Below are positions 24,237-32,111 of a DNA stretch of 64,000 nucleotides, one piece after another. This DNA comes from Lentzea flava (GTDB lineage Bacteria > Actinomycetota > Actinomycetes > Mycobacteriales > Pseudonocardiaceae): NCBI RefSeq assembly GCF_014648475.1, contig NZ_BMRE01000028.1, forward strand, positions 1-64,000, given 5' to 3'. The position numbers and the translations under genes are program-made. Position 1 is the first letter of the stretch; every line of letters starts with the position of its first letter. The notes under the pieces were generated by a model. That model had not been told where the DNA came from, did not search any database, and saw only the letters and a program-made list of their open reading frames with translations.

Positions 24237-25351
24237 TTCGGTTCCCCCACTTTCAGCTTGGTCACGGCGGTGGTGACGGGCTCCGGCAGCCTCAACGGCC
24301 CGTTTCCGGGCGTGATGCTCCCGAGCAGCCGCGGCCCGGACGCACCGGTCGCGGACGGCGTGTTGCCCGCGATCCCGTGCCACGTCAGGAATCCGAGCAG
24401 TGCGGCGAGGTAGGCCTCCTTGCCGTCGCGCGGCAGGCCCAGCGAGTCGCTGATCTTGAGCGGAATCGGGTCGAGCGCCTTCGCGAGCGCCTCGACGAGC
24501 ACCGGGTTGCGCATGCCGCCACCGGACGCCACGACGGTGCTCGCGTCGTGGGCGCGGCAGGCGTCGGCGATGGTGCGGGCGGTCACCTCGACGAGCGTGC
24601 GCAGCATGTCCTCGGCCGGAACCGTCGGAAAGCCCTGCAGGTACTCGGCGTTGAAGTGCTCCTTGCCCGTCGACTTGGGCCAGGGCTTCGAGTAGTACGG
24701 GTCGGCGAGCAGCTTCTTGAGGACGTCTTCGCGCACGTGGCCGCGTTTGGCGAACTCGCCGTTGGTGTCCTGGCGTCGCTGGCCGTGGGAGATGACCTCC
24801 ATGACGGCGTCCATCAGCGCGTTGCCTGGCCCTGTGTCGTAGGCGATCGGCGGCGTTCCCGGCCGCACGACGGTGATGTTGGCGATGCCGCCGATGTTCA
24901 GCGCGACCGCCGGTGCGTCACCGGCGAGCCAGAGCGCGTCGAGGGTGCTCGCCAGCGGGGCTCCCTGGCCGCCCGCGGCGACGTCGCGCACCCGCAGGTC
25001 GGCGACGACCGGCAGACCGGTGCGTTCGGCGATCCACGCGGGCTGCCCGAGCTGCAGCGTGCCGAGGCAGTCGCCGTCCTGCACCTCGTGGTGGACGGTC
25101 TGCCCGAGCGAGGAGATCAGGTCCGCCGGCAGGTACCCGGCGGCGACTTCGCCGAAAGCCTGCCCGAGCGCCGTGTCGAAGGCGCACACTTCAGCGAGGT
25201 TCCGCGGTTTCTCCAGCAGGTCCTTGGGGAAGGGGTGCTCGGCGCACTGCACCGGCACGAGCTCGACGACGTCGCCGTTGATCGACAGGTCGGCGACGGC
25301 CACGTCGATGCCGTCCATCGACGTGCCGGAAATCAGTCCGATCACCCTCAC
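24224..25351 (-). CDS. anmK: Anhydro-N-acetylmuramic acid kinase
   Basis: AnmK converts 1,6-anhydro-MurNAc and ATP to MurNAc-6-phosphate during peptidoglycan recycling. The 375-residue protein starts with the diagnostic RVIGLISGTSMDGIDVAV, has a phosphate loop YDTGPGNALMDAVM, and the C-terminal VVASGGGMRNPVLVEAL. The GTG at 25351 fits the family N-terminus, with a second GTG six bases inside. No murQ etherase or nagZ is nearby. The overlap with the symporter gene points to an uptake-and-phosphorylate unit. It is divergent from ftsY across 114 bp. Confidence 0.93.
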   Translation of the reverse strand: MRVIGLISGTSMDGIDVAVADLSINGDVVELVPVQCAEHPFPKDLLEKPRNLAEVCAFDTALGQAFGEVAAGYLPADLISSLGQTVHHEVQDGDCLGTLQLGQPAWIAERTGLPVVADLRVRDVAAGGQGAPLASTLDALWLAGDAPAVALNIGGIANITVVRPGTPPIAYDTGPGNALMDAVMEVISHGQRRQDTNGEFAKRGHVREDVLKKLLADPYYSKPWPKSTGKEHFNAEYLQGFPTVPAEDMLRTLVEVTARTIADACRAHDASTVVASGGGMRNPVLVEALAKALDPIPLKISDSLGLPRDGKEAYLAALLGFLTWHGIAGNTPSATGASGPRLLGSITPGNGPLRLPEPVTTAVTKLKVGEPKCAL

Positions 25352-25465
25352 GACGTGTGGTCTATTCCACACTGTGGCCGGACGCAAGGGCTTTGGTGAA
25401 AACTTCGCCGAAATGAGCCATATGTGGTTGATGGGTCACATGACACCCTGTGAAACCATAAGGCC

Positions 25466-26719
25466 GTGTCGACCTCTTCCCTTGTCCTGATCCTCGTCGT
25501 CGTGGCGGTCGTGCTGATCGCCGCGCTGGTGACCGGTGTGGTGCTGACGCGTCGCCGTCGCATCAGCCTGAGCCAGAAGGAGGAGGGTCCTCGCACCGGC
25601 TACGAGGCCACGTCCGGGATCTCGCTGGCCCCGGCCAAGCCCGAGGTGGTCGAACCGGTCGAGCACCCGGTGGCCGACCGCACGGAGGTCGACGGCCAGC
25701 CCGGAGTCGGCGACGACGCCTCCGTGCCGCGCGACTCGGTGAAGCGCGGCTTCGTCGAGGTCGACCTGCCGGAACAGGCCTCAGAGGTCGAGGAGATCGA
25801 GCCGACCGAGGGCCGCCTGGAACGCCTGCGCGGCAAGCTGTCGAAGTCGCGCAACGCCTTCGGCACGTCGTTGCTCGGCCTGCTGGGCGCCGGCGACCTG
25901 GACGAGGACTCCTGGCAGGACGTCGAGGACACGCTGCTGATCGCCGACCTCGGTGCCGCGACCACGACCGAGATCGTCGACACGCTGCGCACGAAGATCG
26001 CCGGCTCCGGCGTGCGCACCGAGGCCGAGGCCCAGGCGCTGCTGCGTTCGGTGCTCGTCGACGCACTGGACCCGTCCATGGACCGGTCGTTGAAGGCGTT
26101 GCCGCACTCCGGCAAGCCCGCCGTGTTGCTCGTGGTCGGTGTCAACGGCGTGGGCAAGACGACCACCACCGGCAAGCTCGCGCGGGTCCTGGTGGCTGAT
26201 GGCCGCACGGTGCTGCTGGGAGCCGCTGACACGTTCCGCGCGGCCGCGGCGGACCAGCTGGAGACGTGGGGCAAGCGGGTTGGCGCGGAGACCGTGCGCG
26301 GACCAGAGGGCGGCGATCCCGCCTCGGTCGCCTTCGACGCGGTGAAGCGCGGGATGGACTCCGGGGTCGACACGGTGCTGATCGACACGGCCGGGCGGCT
26401 GCACACCAAGGTCGGGCTGATGGACGAGCTCGGCAAGGTCAAGCGAGTCGTCGAGAAGCAGGCCGTGGTGGACGAGGTGCTGCTCGTGCTCGACGCGACC
26501 ACCGGGCAGAACGGGTTGACCCAGGCTCGGGTGTTCGCCGAGCAGGTCGACATCACCGGGATCGTGCTGACGAAGCTGGACGGGACCGCCAAGGGCGGGA
26601 TCGTGTTCCAGGTGCAGAGGGAGCTGGGTGTGCCGGTGAAGCTGGTCGGGCTGGGTGAGGGGCCTGACCACCTGGCGCCGTTCGAGCCGGGCGCCTTCGT
26701 GGACGCGCTGCTCGGCTGA
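25466..26719 (+). CDS. ftsY: Signal recognition particle receptor FtsY
   Basis: FtsY is the SRP receptor GTPase that delivers ribosome-SRP complexes to SecYEG. The 417-residue protein begins with one membrane helix (LVLILVVVAVVLIAALVTGV), as in other actinobacterial FtsY, then an acidic linker of about 90 residues. The NG domain follows, with G1 GVNGVGKTTTTGKLA near 225, DTFRAAAADQLETW, DTAGRLHT and TKLDGTAKGG. The GTG start is at 25466. In Mycobacterium smc, ftsY and amt are adjacent. Here ftsY is separated from both by inserted blocks. Confidence 0.96.
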   Translation: MSTSSLVLILVVVAVVLIAALVTGVVLTRRRRISLSQKEEGPRTGYEATSGISLAPAKPEVVEPVEHPVADRTEVDGQPGVGDDASVPRDSVKRGFVEVDLPEQASEVEEIEPTEGRLERLRGKLSKSRNAFGTSLLGLLGAGDLDEDSWQDVEDTLLIADLGAATTTEIVDTLRTKIAGSGVRTEAEAQALLRSVLVDALDPSMDRSLKALPHSGKPAVLLVVGVNGVGKTTTTGKLARVLVADGRTVLLGAADTFRAAAADQLETWGKRVGAETVRGPEGGDPASVAFDAVKRGMDSGVDTVLIDTAGRLHTKVGLMDELGKVKRVVEKQAVVDEVLLVLDATTGQNGLTQARVFAEQVDITGIVLTKLDGTAKGGIVFQVQRELGVPVKLVGLGEGPDHLAPFEPGAFVDALLG

Positions 26720-26930
26720 TCTTGTCGGACCCCGCGAGTACGTTGGGTTCTACCGATTCGCTGACCTACCAGTGAGCTGGGAACACTCGCCTGGTTGCTG
26801 CTACTGACGGGCCGCCTGTGAGCTGCGCCGTAACGGGTAGCACCTCGCGAACGCCGAACAGCGTCGCTGTGTGGTGCTACGCGTGCACGTTCTTGCGGAG
26901 GAGTGTCCCTGGCGTCGCCGCTACCAGCCG

Positions 26931-27236
26931 TCAGCGGTTGTCGAGCCTGTGTTCAAGCCAGCGGCGCGCGCCTTCGGTGGCGTCTGTCCCGGCGAACTTC
27001 CGCTCCCAGAGGCGTACGAGAGAGGCGGTGTATGCGGTGATCCCGTCCGGATCCGCTGCCCGGAACCCGTCGAGTTGCCCGGCCCATGCTTCAGCGTCTG
27101 AGGGCGAATGTCCTGCGGCGATGAGCCGAACAGCGACTTGAGCGCCGTCAACCCACGGAGCGCCAGACCTCCACCACGCCCGATCCACGACACGAGCGCG
27201 GTTCCGCGAGATGATCAGACTGCCTCGTCCTGCCAC
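26931..27236 (-). pseudogene. C-terminal remnant of an APH-family phosphotransferase
   Basis: The 101-residue frame resembles only the last third of actinobacterial aminoglycoside-phosphotransferase-like kinases: VVDRAWWRSGAPWVDGAQVAV corresponds to the metal-binding DW..RGAPWVD region, followed by RLIAAGHSPSDAEAWAGQL, FRAADPDG, and a final WLEHRL. In intact enzymes an Asp-Trp lies here. This copy has DRAWW. The N-terminal nucleotide-binding lobe and catalytic loop are absent, since the next gene starts 72 bp upstream. I read it as a truncated, probably dead gene. A short expressed protein cannot be excluded. The 211 bp between ftsY and this frame hold nothing recognisable. Confidence 0.5.
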
Positions 27237-27308
27237 CCGCGCCGTCGAGTTGGCTCACCGGATGGGTGTGCACGGCACCGACCCTCGTCAGCCGTAAGGT
27301 GCCTCGAC

Positions 27309-27965
27309 ATGGCGACCACCATGCCCCCCCGAGACTTGCGCGCGGATGTCGAGACCTTGTGGGGATACCACGACATGGGGCACGAACCTCGCCGCTGCGA
27401 CGTTGGTATCGGACTGGGCAGCCACGACCTCGGTGTCGCCACTCACACCGCCGAGCTCTATCACCAGGGCATGTTCCCGCGCATCGTGTTCACCGGCGCA
27501 AATGCGCCCACCACGATCGAACGATTCCCTCGCGGTGAAGCCGTGCACTACCGCGAACACGCCATCGCGCTCGGCGTGCCCGCCGAGGTGATCAGCATCG
27601 AGACCCAGGCCACCAACACCAGCCAGAACCTCACCAACAGTCGTCAGGTCCTTGCCGAGGCGGGGGTCCGACCCGAGTCGGTCATGCTGATCTCCCGGCC
27701 GTACCAGCAGCGACGAGCCTATGCGACCTGCCGCAAGGTATGGCCTGAGATCAACGTCGTGTGCTCGTCCCAACCGCTACCGCTCGACGAGTACATCGCC
27801 GGCATCGACGACGTCGACCGCGTGATCAACATGTTGGTCGGCGACACCCAGCGCATCACCGAGTACGCCCGACGAGGATTCGCCATTGAGCAGGACATGC
27901 CCGCCAACGTGGTCGATGCTTTCCAGCGACTTGTTGCGGCCGGGTACACCAGCCGCCTGATCTGA
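27309..27965 (+). CDS. YdcF/DUF218 family protein
   Basis: The 218-residue protein belongs to the DUF218 (YdcF/SanA-like) family, Rossmann-like proteins of uncertain enzymology. Matching elements are the first strand DVGIGLGSHDLGVATHTAELY, the PRIVFTGANAP strand-loop, EAVHYREHAIALGVPAEVI, then ETQATNTSQNLTNSRQVL and MLISRPYQQRRAYATC. It lacks an N-terminal membrane helix, so is cytosolic. The ATG at 27309 lies just before the first conserved helix. It precedes the ureide locus and ends 103 bp before the convergent regulator gene. Confidence 0.85.
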   Translation: MATTMPPRDLRADVETLWGYHDMGHEPRRCDVGIGLGSHDLGVATHTAELYHQGMFPRIVFTGANAPTTIERFPRGEAVHYREHAIALGVPAEVISIETQATNTSQNLTNSRQVLAEAGVRPESVMLISRPYQQRRAYATCRKVWPEINVVCSSQPLPLDEYIAGIDDVDRVINMLVGDTQRITEYARRGFAIEQDMPANVVDAFQRLVAAGYTSRLI

Positions 27966-28035
27966 CTACCGCTGACACGCGACCATCCCTCCAACGACTC
28001 GGAATAGGTCGCCAGGTCGGCAGATCTCTTGAGAT

Positions 28036-28066
28036 GCAGGGGTTCCCAGCTCGGGGGTACCCCTGC
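28036..28066. terminator. Terminator hairpin between ydcF-like gene and iclR
   Basis: GCAGGGGT (28036-28043) pairs with ACCCCTGC (28059-28066), with an inner CCC/GGG extension and a small loop. It abuts the stop of the convergent iclR gene and can serve both genes. No strong T-run follows. Confidence 0.65.
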
Positions 28067-28067
28067 G

Positions 28068-28808
28068 TCAGCTCGCCCGGTCCGCGAGCCTCTTCGCCAC
28101 CGCCTGCACCTCCGGCAGGATCCGTGACACGGCCTCCTTGGTGAGCCGTCCCTCCGGCCCCGACACCGACACCGCCGCCAGCGTCGGCCCGCCGATCACC
28201 GGCACCGCGATGCACCGCACCCCGAGCTCCTGCTCGGACTCGTCCAGCGCGTAGCCGCGCTCGGCGATCTCGTCCAGCGAGTCCAGCAGCTCGGACGCGT
28301 CCGTGATCGTGTTCGGCGTGTAGGCCGGCAACCCGGTGCGTTCCAGCAGCGCCCGGACCTCGGCGCGCGGCAGCTGCGACAGCATCGCCTTGCCCACCCC
28401 GGTGCCGTGCGGCAGCAGGCGGCGGCCCACCTCCGTGAACATGCGCATCGAATGCTTCGACGGCACCTGCGCCACGTACACGACCTCGTCGCCGTCCAGC
28501 ACGGCGAGGTTCGCGGTTTCCTCCACCGAGTCCACGAGCTGCGCCAGGAACGGGCGTGCCCAGGTGCCGTACTGGCGGGACGCGGTCTCGCCCAGGCGGA
28601 TCAGGCGGGAGCCCAGGGTGTAGCGCCGGTTGCTGTTCTGGCGCACATAGCCCAGCGTGACAAGGGTGCGGATGAGCCGGTGGATCGTGGGCAGGGGAAG
28701 GCCCGAGGTCGTCGCGAGCTCCGAGAGCGAGGCCTCACCGCCTGCGTCTGCCAGGCGTTCCAGCAGGTCGAAGGCTCTTTGCAGGGACTGCACGCCACCA
28801 GTGGACAC
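28068..28808 (-). CDS. IclR family regulator of the ureide/glyoxylate locus
   Basis: The 246-residue protein has an IclR winged helix (SLQRAFDLLERLADAGGEAS, SELATTSGLPLPTIHRLIRTL) and a C-terminal effector domain with GVGKAMLSQL, RGYALDESEQELGVRCIAVPV and the final GRLTKEAVSRILPEVQAVA. IclR proteins called AllR repress allantoin genes in response to glyoxylate or allantoin in other bacteria, and this gene is divergent from malate synthase at the edge of the ureide cluster, so that role is likely. The GTG start at 28808 is followed at once by family sequence. Palindromic sites at 28830 and in the urate promoter region are its probable operators. Confidence 0.88.
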   Translation of the reverse strand: MSTGGVQSLQRAFDLLERLADAGGEASLSELATTSGLPLPTIHRLIRTLVTLGYVRQNSNRRYTLGSRLIRLGETASRQYGTWARPFLAQLVDSVEETANLAVLDGDEVVYVAQVPSKHSMRMFTEVGRRLLPHGTGVGKAMLSQLPRAEVRALLERTGLPAYTPNTITDASELLDSLDEIAERGYALDESEQELGVRCIAVPVIGGPTLAAVSVSGPEGRLTKEAVSRILPEVQAVAKRLADRAS

Positions 28809-28829
28809 GTGCGGCTCCTCTCATTGCAG

Positions 28830-28865
28830 TTCCGCAATGCAAAAACTATAGTCCACACAGCAAAA
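28830..28865. promoter_or_regulatory. Probable IclR operator region, iclR/aceB
   Basis: TTCCGCAATGCAAAA at 28830-28844 matches 12 of 15 bases of the palindrome TTCCGCAATGTGGAA found upstream of hyi, including ten identical bases in a row. GTCCACACAGCAAAA at 28851-28865 is a weaker match (10 of 15) in the opposite orientation. Both lie in the 76-bp divergent iclR/aceB promoter region. Confidence 0.6.
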
Positions 28866-28884
28866 CCGAGAGAGGTGGATCCAG

Positions 28885-30369
28885 GTGCAGGTCCTCACCG
28901 AAGAGGCTCTTGAGTTCGTCGCGAAGCTGCACGAGGCGCACGCCGCGCGCCGGGACGAGCTGCTCGCCCTGCGCAAGGAACGGCGGCCTCTCGGGTTTCT
29001 GCCGGAGACGCAGCACGTCCGCGACGGCGAGTGGCGGGTGGCCGAGGCGCCAGAGCCGCTGCGGGACCGGCGCGTCGAGATCACCGGGCCCACCGAGCGC
29101 AAGATGACGATCAACGCGCTCAACTCCGGCGCCAAGGTGTGGCTCGCGGACCTCGAGGACGCGAACACGCCGCACTGGGACAACGTCGTGCAGGGGCAGG
29201 TCAACCTCTACGAGGCGGCGCGCGAGACGATCGAGTACACCTCACCGGAGGGCAAGGAGTACCGGCTCAAGGGCGGACCGTACCCGACGATCGTCGTGCG
29301 GCCGCGCGGGTGGCACCTCGACGAGCGCAACCTGGAGTTCGGTGGTCGCAAGGCCGTTGGCGCGCTCGTGGACTTCGGTTTGCACTTCTTCCACAACGCT
29401 TCGTTGGGTAAGCCCTACTACTACCTGCCGAAGATGGAGTCGCACCTCGAAGCGCGGCTGTGGAACGACGTGTTCACCACGGCGCAGAAGCTGCTCGGTG
29501 TTCCGTACGGCACCATCCGCGCGACGGTGCTCATCGAGACGATTCCCGCCGCGTTCCAGATGGAGGAGATCCTCTACGAGCTGCGCGACCACGCGTCGGG
29601 GCTCAACGCCGGACGGTGGGACTACCTGTTCAGCGTCATCAAGTACTTCCGGGACGCGGGCGCGGACTACGTGCTGCCGGACCGCAACAGCGTGACGATG
29701 ACGGCGCCGTTCATGCGCGCGTACACCGAGCTTCTGGTGAAGACGTGCCACAAGCGCGGGGCGTTCGCCATGGGTGGCATGGCGGCGTTCATCCCGAACA
29801 GGCGCGACCCGGAGGTCACGGAGAACGCGCTGCGCAAGGTCCGTGAGGACAAGACGCGCGAGGCGAACGACGGCTTCGACGGGTCGTGGGTGGCGCACCC
29901 GGACCTGGTGCCGATCTGCCGCGAGATCTTCGACGGCGTGCTCGGCGACAAGCCGAACCAGATCGACAAGCAGCGGCCGGACGTCGAGGTCACGGCCGAG
30001 CAGCTGCTGGACTTCAAGTCGGCAGGCGGTTCGGCCACGCGAGCCGGGCTGGAGTCGGCCGTGGACGTCGGCGTGCGGTACATCGCGTCGTGGCTGGGCG
30101 GCAACGGCGCGGCGGCGATCCACAACCTGATGGAGGACGCGGCCACCGCCGAGATCTCGCGCTCGCAGATCTGGCAGTGGATCAACAACAAGGTCGTGCT
30201 CGATGACGGCACGCAGGTCACCGCCGACGCCGTGCGCGAAGTCCTGGCGCGCGTCGGAAAGGAGCTCGAGGGTCCGCACGTCGCGGCGGCCGTCGAGCTG
30301 TTCGAGCAGGTCGCGTTGTCCGAGGACTTCGTCGACTTCCTGACGCTGCCGGCGTACGAGCGCATCTGA
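28885..30369 (+). CDS. aceB: Malate synthase A
   Basis: AceB condenses glyoxylate with acetyl-CoA to give malate and CoA. The 494-residue length fits the A form. It carries the family signature DHASGLNAGRWDYLFS, the LADLEDANTPHWDN block, VRPRGWHLDERN and GGMAAFIPNRRDPE. The GTG start at 28885 is preceded by AGGTGG six bases upstream. Placed next to the IclR gene and head of a unit with the DUF6986 gene (1-bp stop/start overlap), it should consume glyoxylate released from ureidoglycolate. No isocitrate lyase is nearby, so glyoxylate is probably supplied by ureide breakdown here and not only by the glyoxylate shunt. Confidence 0.95.
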   Translation: MQVLTEEALEFVAKLHEAHAARRDELLALRKERRPLGFLPETQHVRDGEWRVAEAPEPLRDRRVEITGPTERKMTINALNSGAKVWLADLEDANTPHWDNVVQGQVNLYEAARETIEYTSPEGKEYRLKGGPYPTIVVRPRGWHLDERNLEFGGRKAVGALVDFGLHFFHNASLGKPYYYLPKMESHLEARLWNDVFTTAQKLLGVPYGTIRATVLIETIPAAFQMEEILYELRDHASGLNAGRWDYLFSVIKYFRDAGADYVLPDRNSVTMTAPFMRAYTELLVKTCHKRGAFAMGGMAAFIPNRRDPEVTENALRKVREDKTREANDGFDGSWVAHPDLVPICREIFDGVLGDKPNQIDKQRPDVEVTAEQLLDFKSAGGSATRAGLESAVDVGVRYIASWLGGNGAAAIHNLMEDAATAEISRSQIWQWINNKVVLDDGTQVTADAVREVLARVGKELEGPHVAAAVELFEQVALSEDFVDFLTLPAYERI

Positions 30370-31538
30370 TGTACCGGACATCGCTGTCACCCGACGACGT
30401 CGCGCGGGTGACCGCGCGGTTGTCCACTGTGGAACGCAGCTGGCCGGTGGGCCGTCAGCCCGTGCACACGTGCTACGTGCCCGCCGGTCGCATCATCGCC
30501 ACCACGATCAGCGACTGGGGCCGCGAGGCGCTGCAGTCGATCGAACCGGACCTGCTGCCCGAGCTGCCCGACGGCGTGCTCGACCGCGTCCGGGCGAAGC
30601 TCGTCCGGGAGCCGATCGAGGACCTGCGCATCGACTTCGAGGACGGCTACGGCGCGCCCGAGGACGACGTCGAGGACATGGACGCCGAGAGCACGGCGCA
30701 CCTCGTGTCCCGCTGGCTGGAGGAGGGCAGCGCGCCGGCGTCGTTCGGCGTGCGGATCAAGTCGTTCGACACCAAGGCGTTGCGCGAGCGCGGCCTGCGC
30801 ACGTTGGACATCTTCCTGACAGCACTGGGAGAGGTTCCGCCAGGTTTCGTGATCACCTTTCCGAAGGTGACATCTGCCGACCAGGTCGAGGTGTTCGGCG
30901 AGGTGCTCGACCTCTTCGGGAAGGATCTGAGGTTCGAGATCCAGGTCGAGACCACCCAGTCCATTGTGGACGGTGAGGGCAGGCTGGCGATCCCGAGGTT
31001 CATCGCGGCGGGCAGGGGCCGGGTGACCGGTCTGCACTTCGGCACCTACGACTACACGGCGGGCTGCGGGCTGTCCGCGGCGCAGCAGCACCTGGCACAC
31101 GGCGCGTGCGACTTCGCGCGGCACGTCATGCAGGTTTCCGCTGCTGGGACCGGGGTGCGGCTGTCCGACGGCTCCACCAACGTGCTCCCCGTCGGAGATC
31201 AGAAGCAGCACGGCTGGGACACCCACTACCGGCTGGTGCGGCGATCACTGGAGCACGGTTTCTACCAGGGCTGGGATCTGCACCCGGTACAACTGGTGAC
31301 ACGATATGCGGCCGTTTACGCCTTCTACCGCGAGGGTTTGGCCGCCGACGCCGGCCGGTTGAAGTCCTATGTGCAACACGTCTCCGGTGGCGTGCTGGAC
31401 GAACCCGCTACCGCCCAGGCGTTGTCGTCCTTCTTCCTCCGAGCGGTGGACTGCGGTGCGCTCGATCCGGTGGAAGTGCAGGTCGCGACGGGTCTGGACG
31501 AGTCAGCACTGAGAGACCTCGCAACCCGATCGGGCTGA
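30369..31538 (+). CDS. DUF6986 / HpcH-HpaI aldolase-like protein
   Basis: The 389-residue protein appears to be in the citrate lyase beta/HpcH-HpaI superfamily, as a divergent DUF6986-type member. Seen are TCYVPAGRIIATT, the acidic DLRIDFEDGYGAPEDD that could bind a divalent metal, FVITFPKVTSADQVEVF, a FEIQVETTQSIVDGEG strand, and LHFGTYDYTAGCG. The reaction is not established. It overlaps the aceB stop by one base and sits in a ureide locus that lacks a visible ureidoglycolate lyase, so a C-C or C-N lyase acting on a glyoxylate adduct is an attractive but unproven role. It contains one TCCACTGTGGA copy and a one-mismatch variant at 30960. Confidence 0.75.
   Translation: MYRTSLSPDDVARVTARLSTVERSWPVGRQPVHTCYVPAGRIIATTISDWGREALQSIEPDLLPELPDGVLDRVRAKLVREPIEDLRIDFEDGYGAPEDDVEDMDAESTAHLVSRWLEEGSAPASFGVRIKSFDTKALRERGLRTLDIFLTALGEVPPGFVITFPKVTSADQVEVFGEVLDLFGKDLRFEIQVETTQSIVDGEGRLAIPRFIAAGRGRVTGLHFGTYDYTAGCGLSAAQQHLAHGACDFARHVMQVSAAGTGVRLSDGSTNVLPVGDQKQHGWDTHYRLVRRSLEHGFYQGWDLHPVQLVTRYAAVYAFYREGLAADAGRLKSYVQHVSGGVLDEPATAQALSSFFLRAVDCGALDPVEVQVATGLDESALRDLATRSG
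30423..30433 (+). repeat. TCCACTGTGGA element, copy 2
   Basis: Second exact copy, inside the DUF6986 gene, read as Ser-Thr-Val-Glu. A one-mismatch variant TCCATTGTGGA lies at 30960-30970 in the same gene. Confidence 0.6.
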
Positions 31539-31613
31539 CCGGGTCATCACCCGTTCGTGTGTTTCTGTCAATGGGTGTCGAATGTTCCCGGCAATGGGTG
31601 CAGGGTGACTCGC

Positions 31614-32081
31614 ATGAGCATGCGTGCTGGTCTCTGGACCGGGCTACCCGACCTCGACGCGGCGGAGCACAAGTACCAGGTCGTCGCGTGCGAAGCGGAT
31701 GTGGACACGTTGATCGGCCTGCTCGCCAGGCCCGAGTGCAACGACGGATCGCTCGACCACTTCGGCAGGCCGCTGACCGCCGAGGGCGATCCGGACCACA
31801 ACGTGGTGCTCGCCGTGCGGGGCGGCTGGGGCTACATGTACTACGTCGACAACGCGTTCATGGGCTGGCCGAAGGGGTCGGACGAGGCGCCTTACGTCAA
31901 CGAGAAGTACACCGACTTCCCGCCTGGCGTGGGCGTTCCACTCGACCTGTACAGGCAGCTGATCATCGAGTTCATGACGACCGGGGAGCGGCCGACCGGG
32001 GTGGACTGGTACTGCGAGGCGGATCTGTTCCACTCGTGGCGGGACCAGCAGATGTCGTTGCGGGGAACCGAAAACCGCTGA
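31614..32081 (+). CDS. Imm1-like immunity-family protein
   Basis: The 155-residue cytosolic protein resembles actinobacterial Imm1-family proteins, predicted antidotes of polymorphic toxins. Features are an acidic helix with VDTLIGLLARPEC, the strand NVVLAVRGGWGYMYYVDNAF, a central PPGVGVPLDLYRQLIIEFM helix, and the conserved end RPTGVDWYC. The ATG at 31614, with AGGGTG upstream, is preferred, and another ATG lies two codons in. No toxin gene is next to it, so it may be an orphan immunity gene or an unrelated protein of similar fold. The assignment is tentative. Confidence 0.55.
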   Translation: MSMRAGLWTGLPDLDAAEHKYQVVACEADVDTLIGLLARPECNDGSLDHFGRPLTAEGDPDHNVVLAVRGGWGYMYYVDNAFMGWPKGSDEAPYVNEKYTDFPPGVGVPLDLYRQLIIEFMTTGERPTGVDWYCEADLFHSWRDQQMSLRGTENR

Positions 32082-32111
32082 CTCTCAGCTTCCGGCTGGT
32101 TCAATGGCTCC

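Noticed and set aside
26931..27236. Active antibiotic-resistance phosphotransferase
   Set aside because: The nucleotide lobe and catalytic loop are absent, so it cannot be a working kinase.
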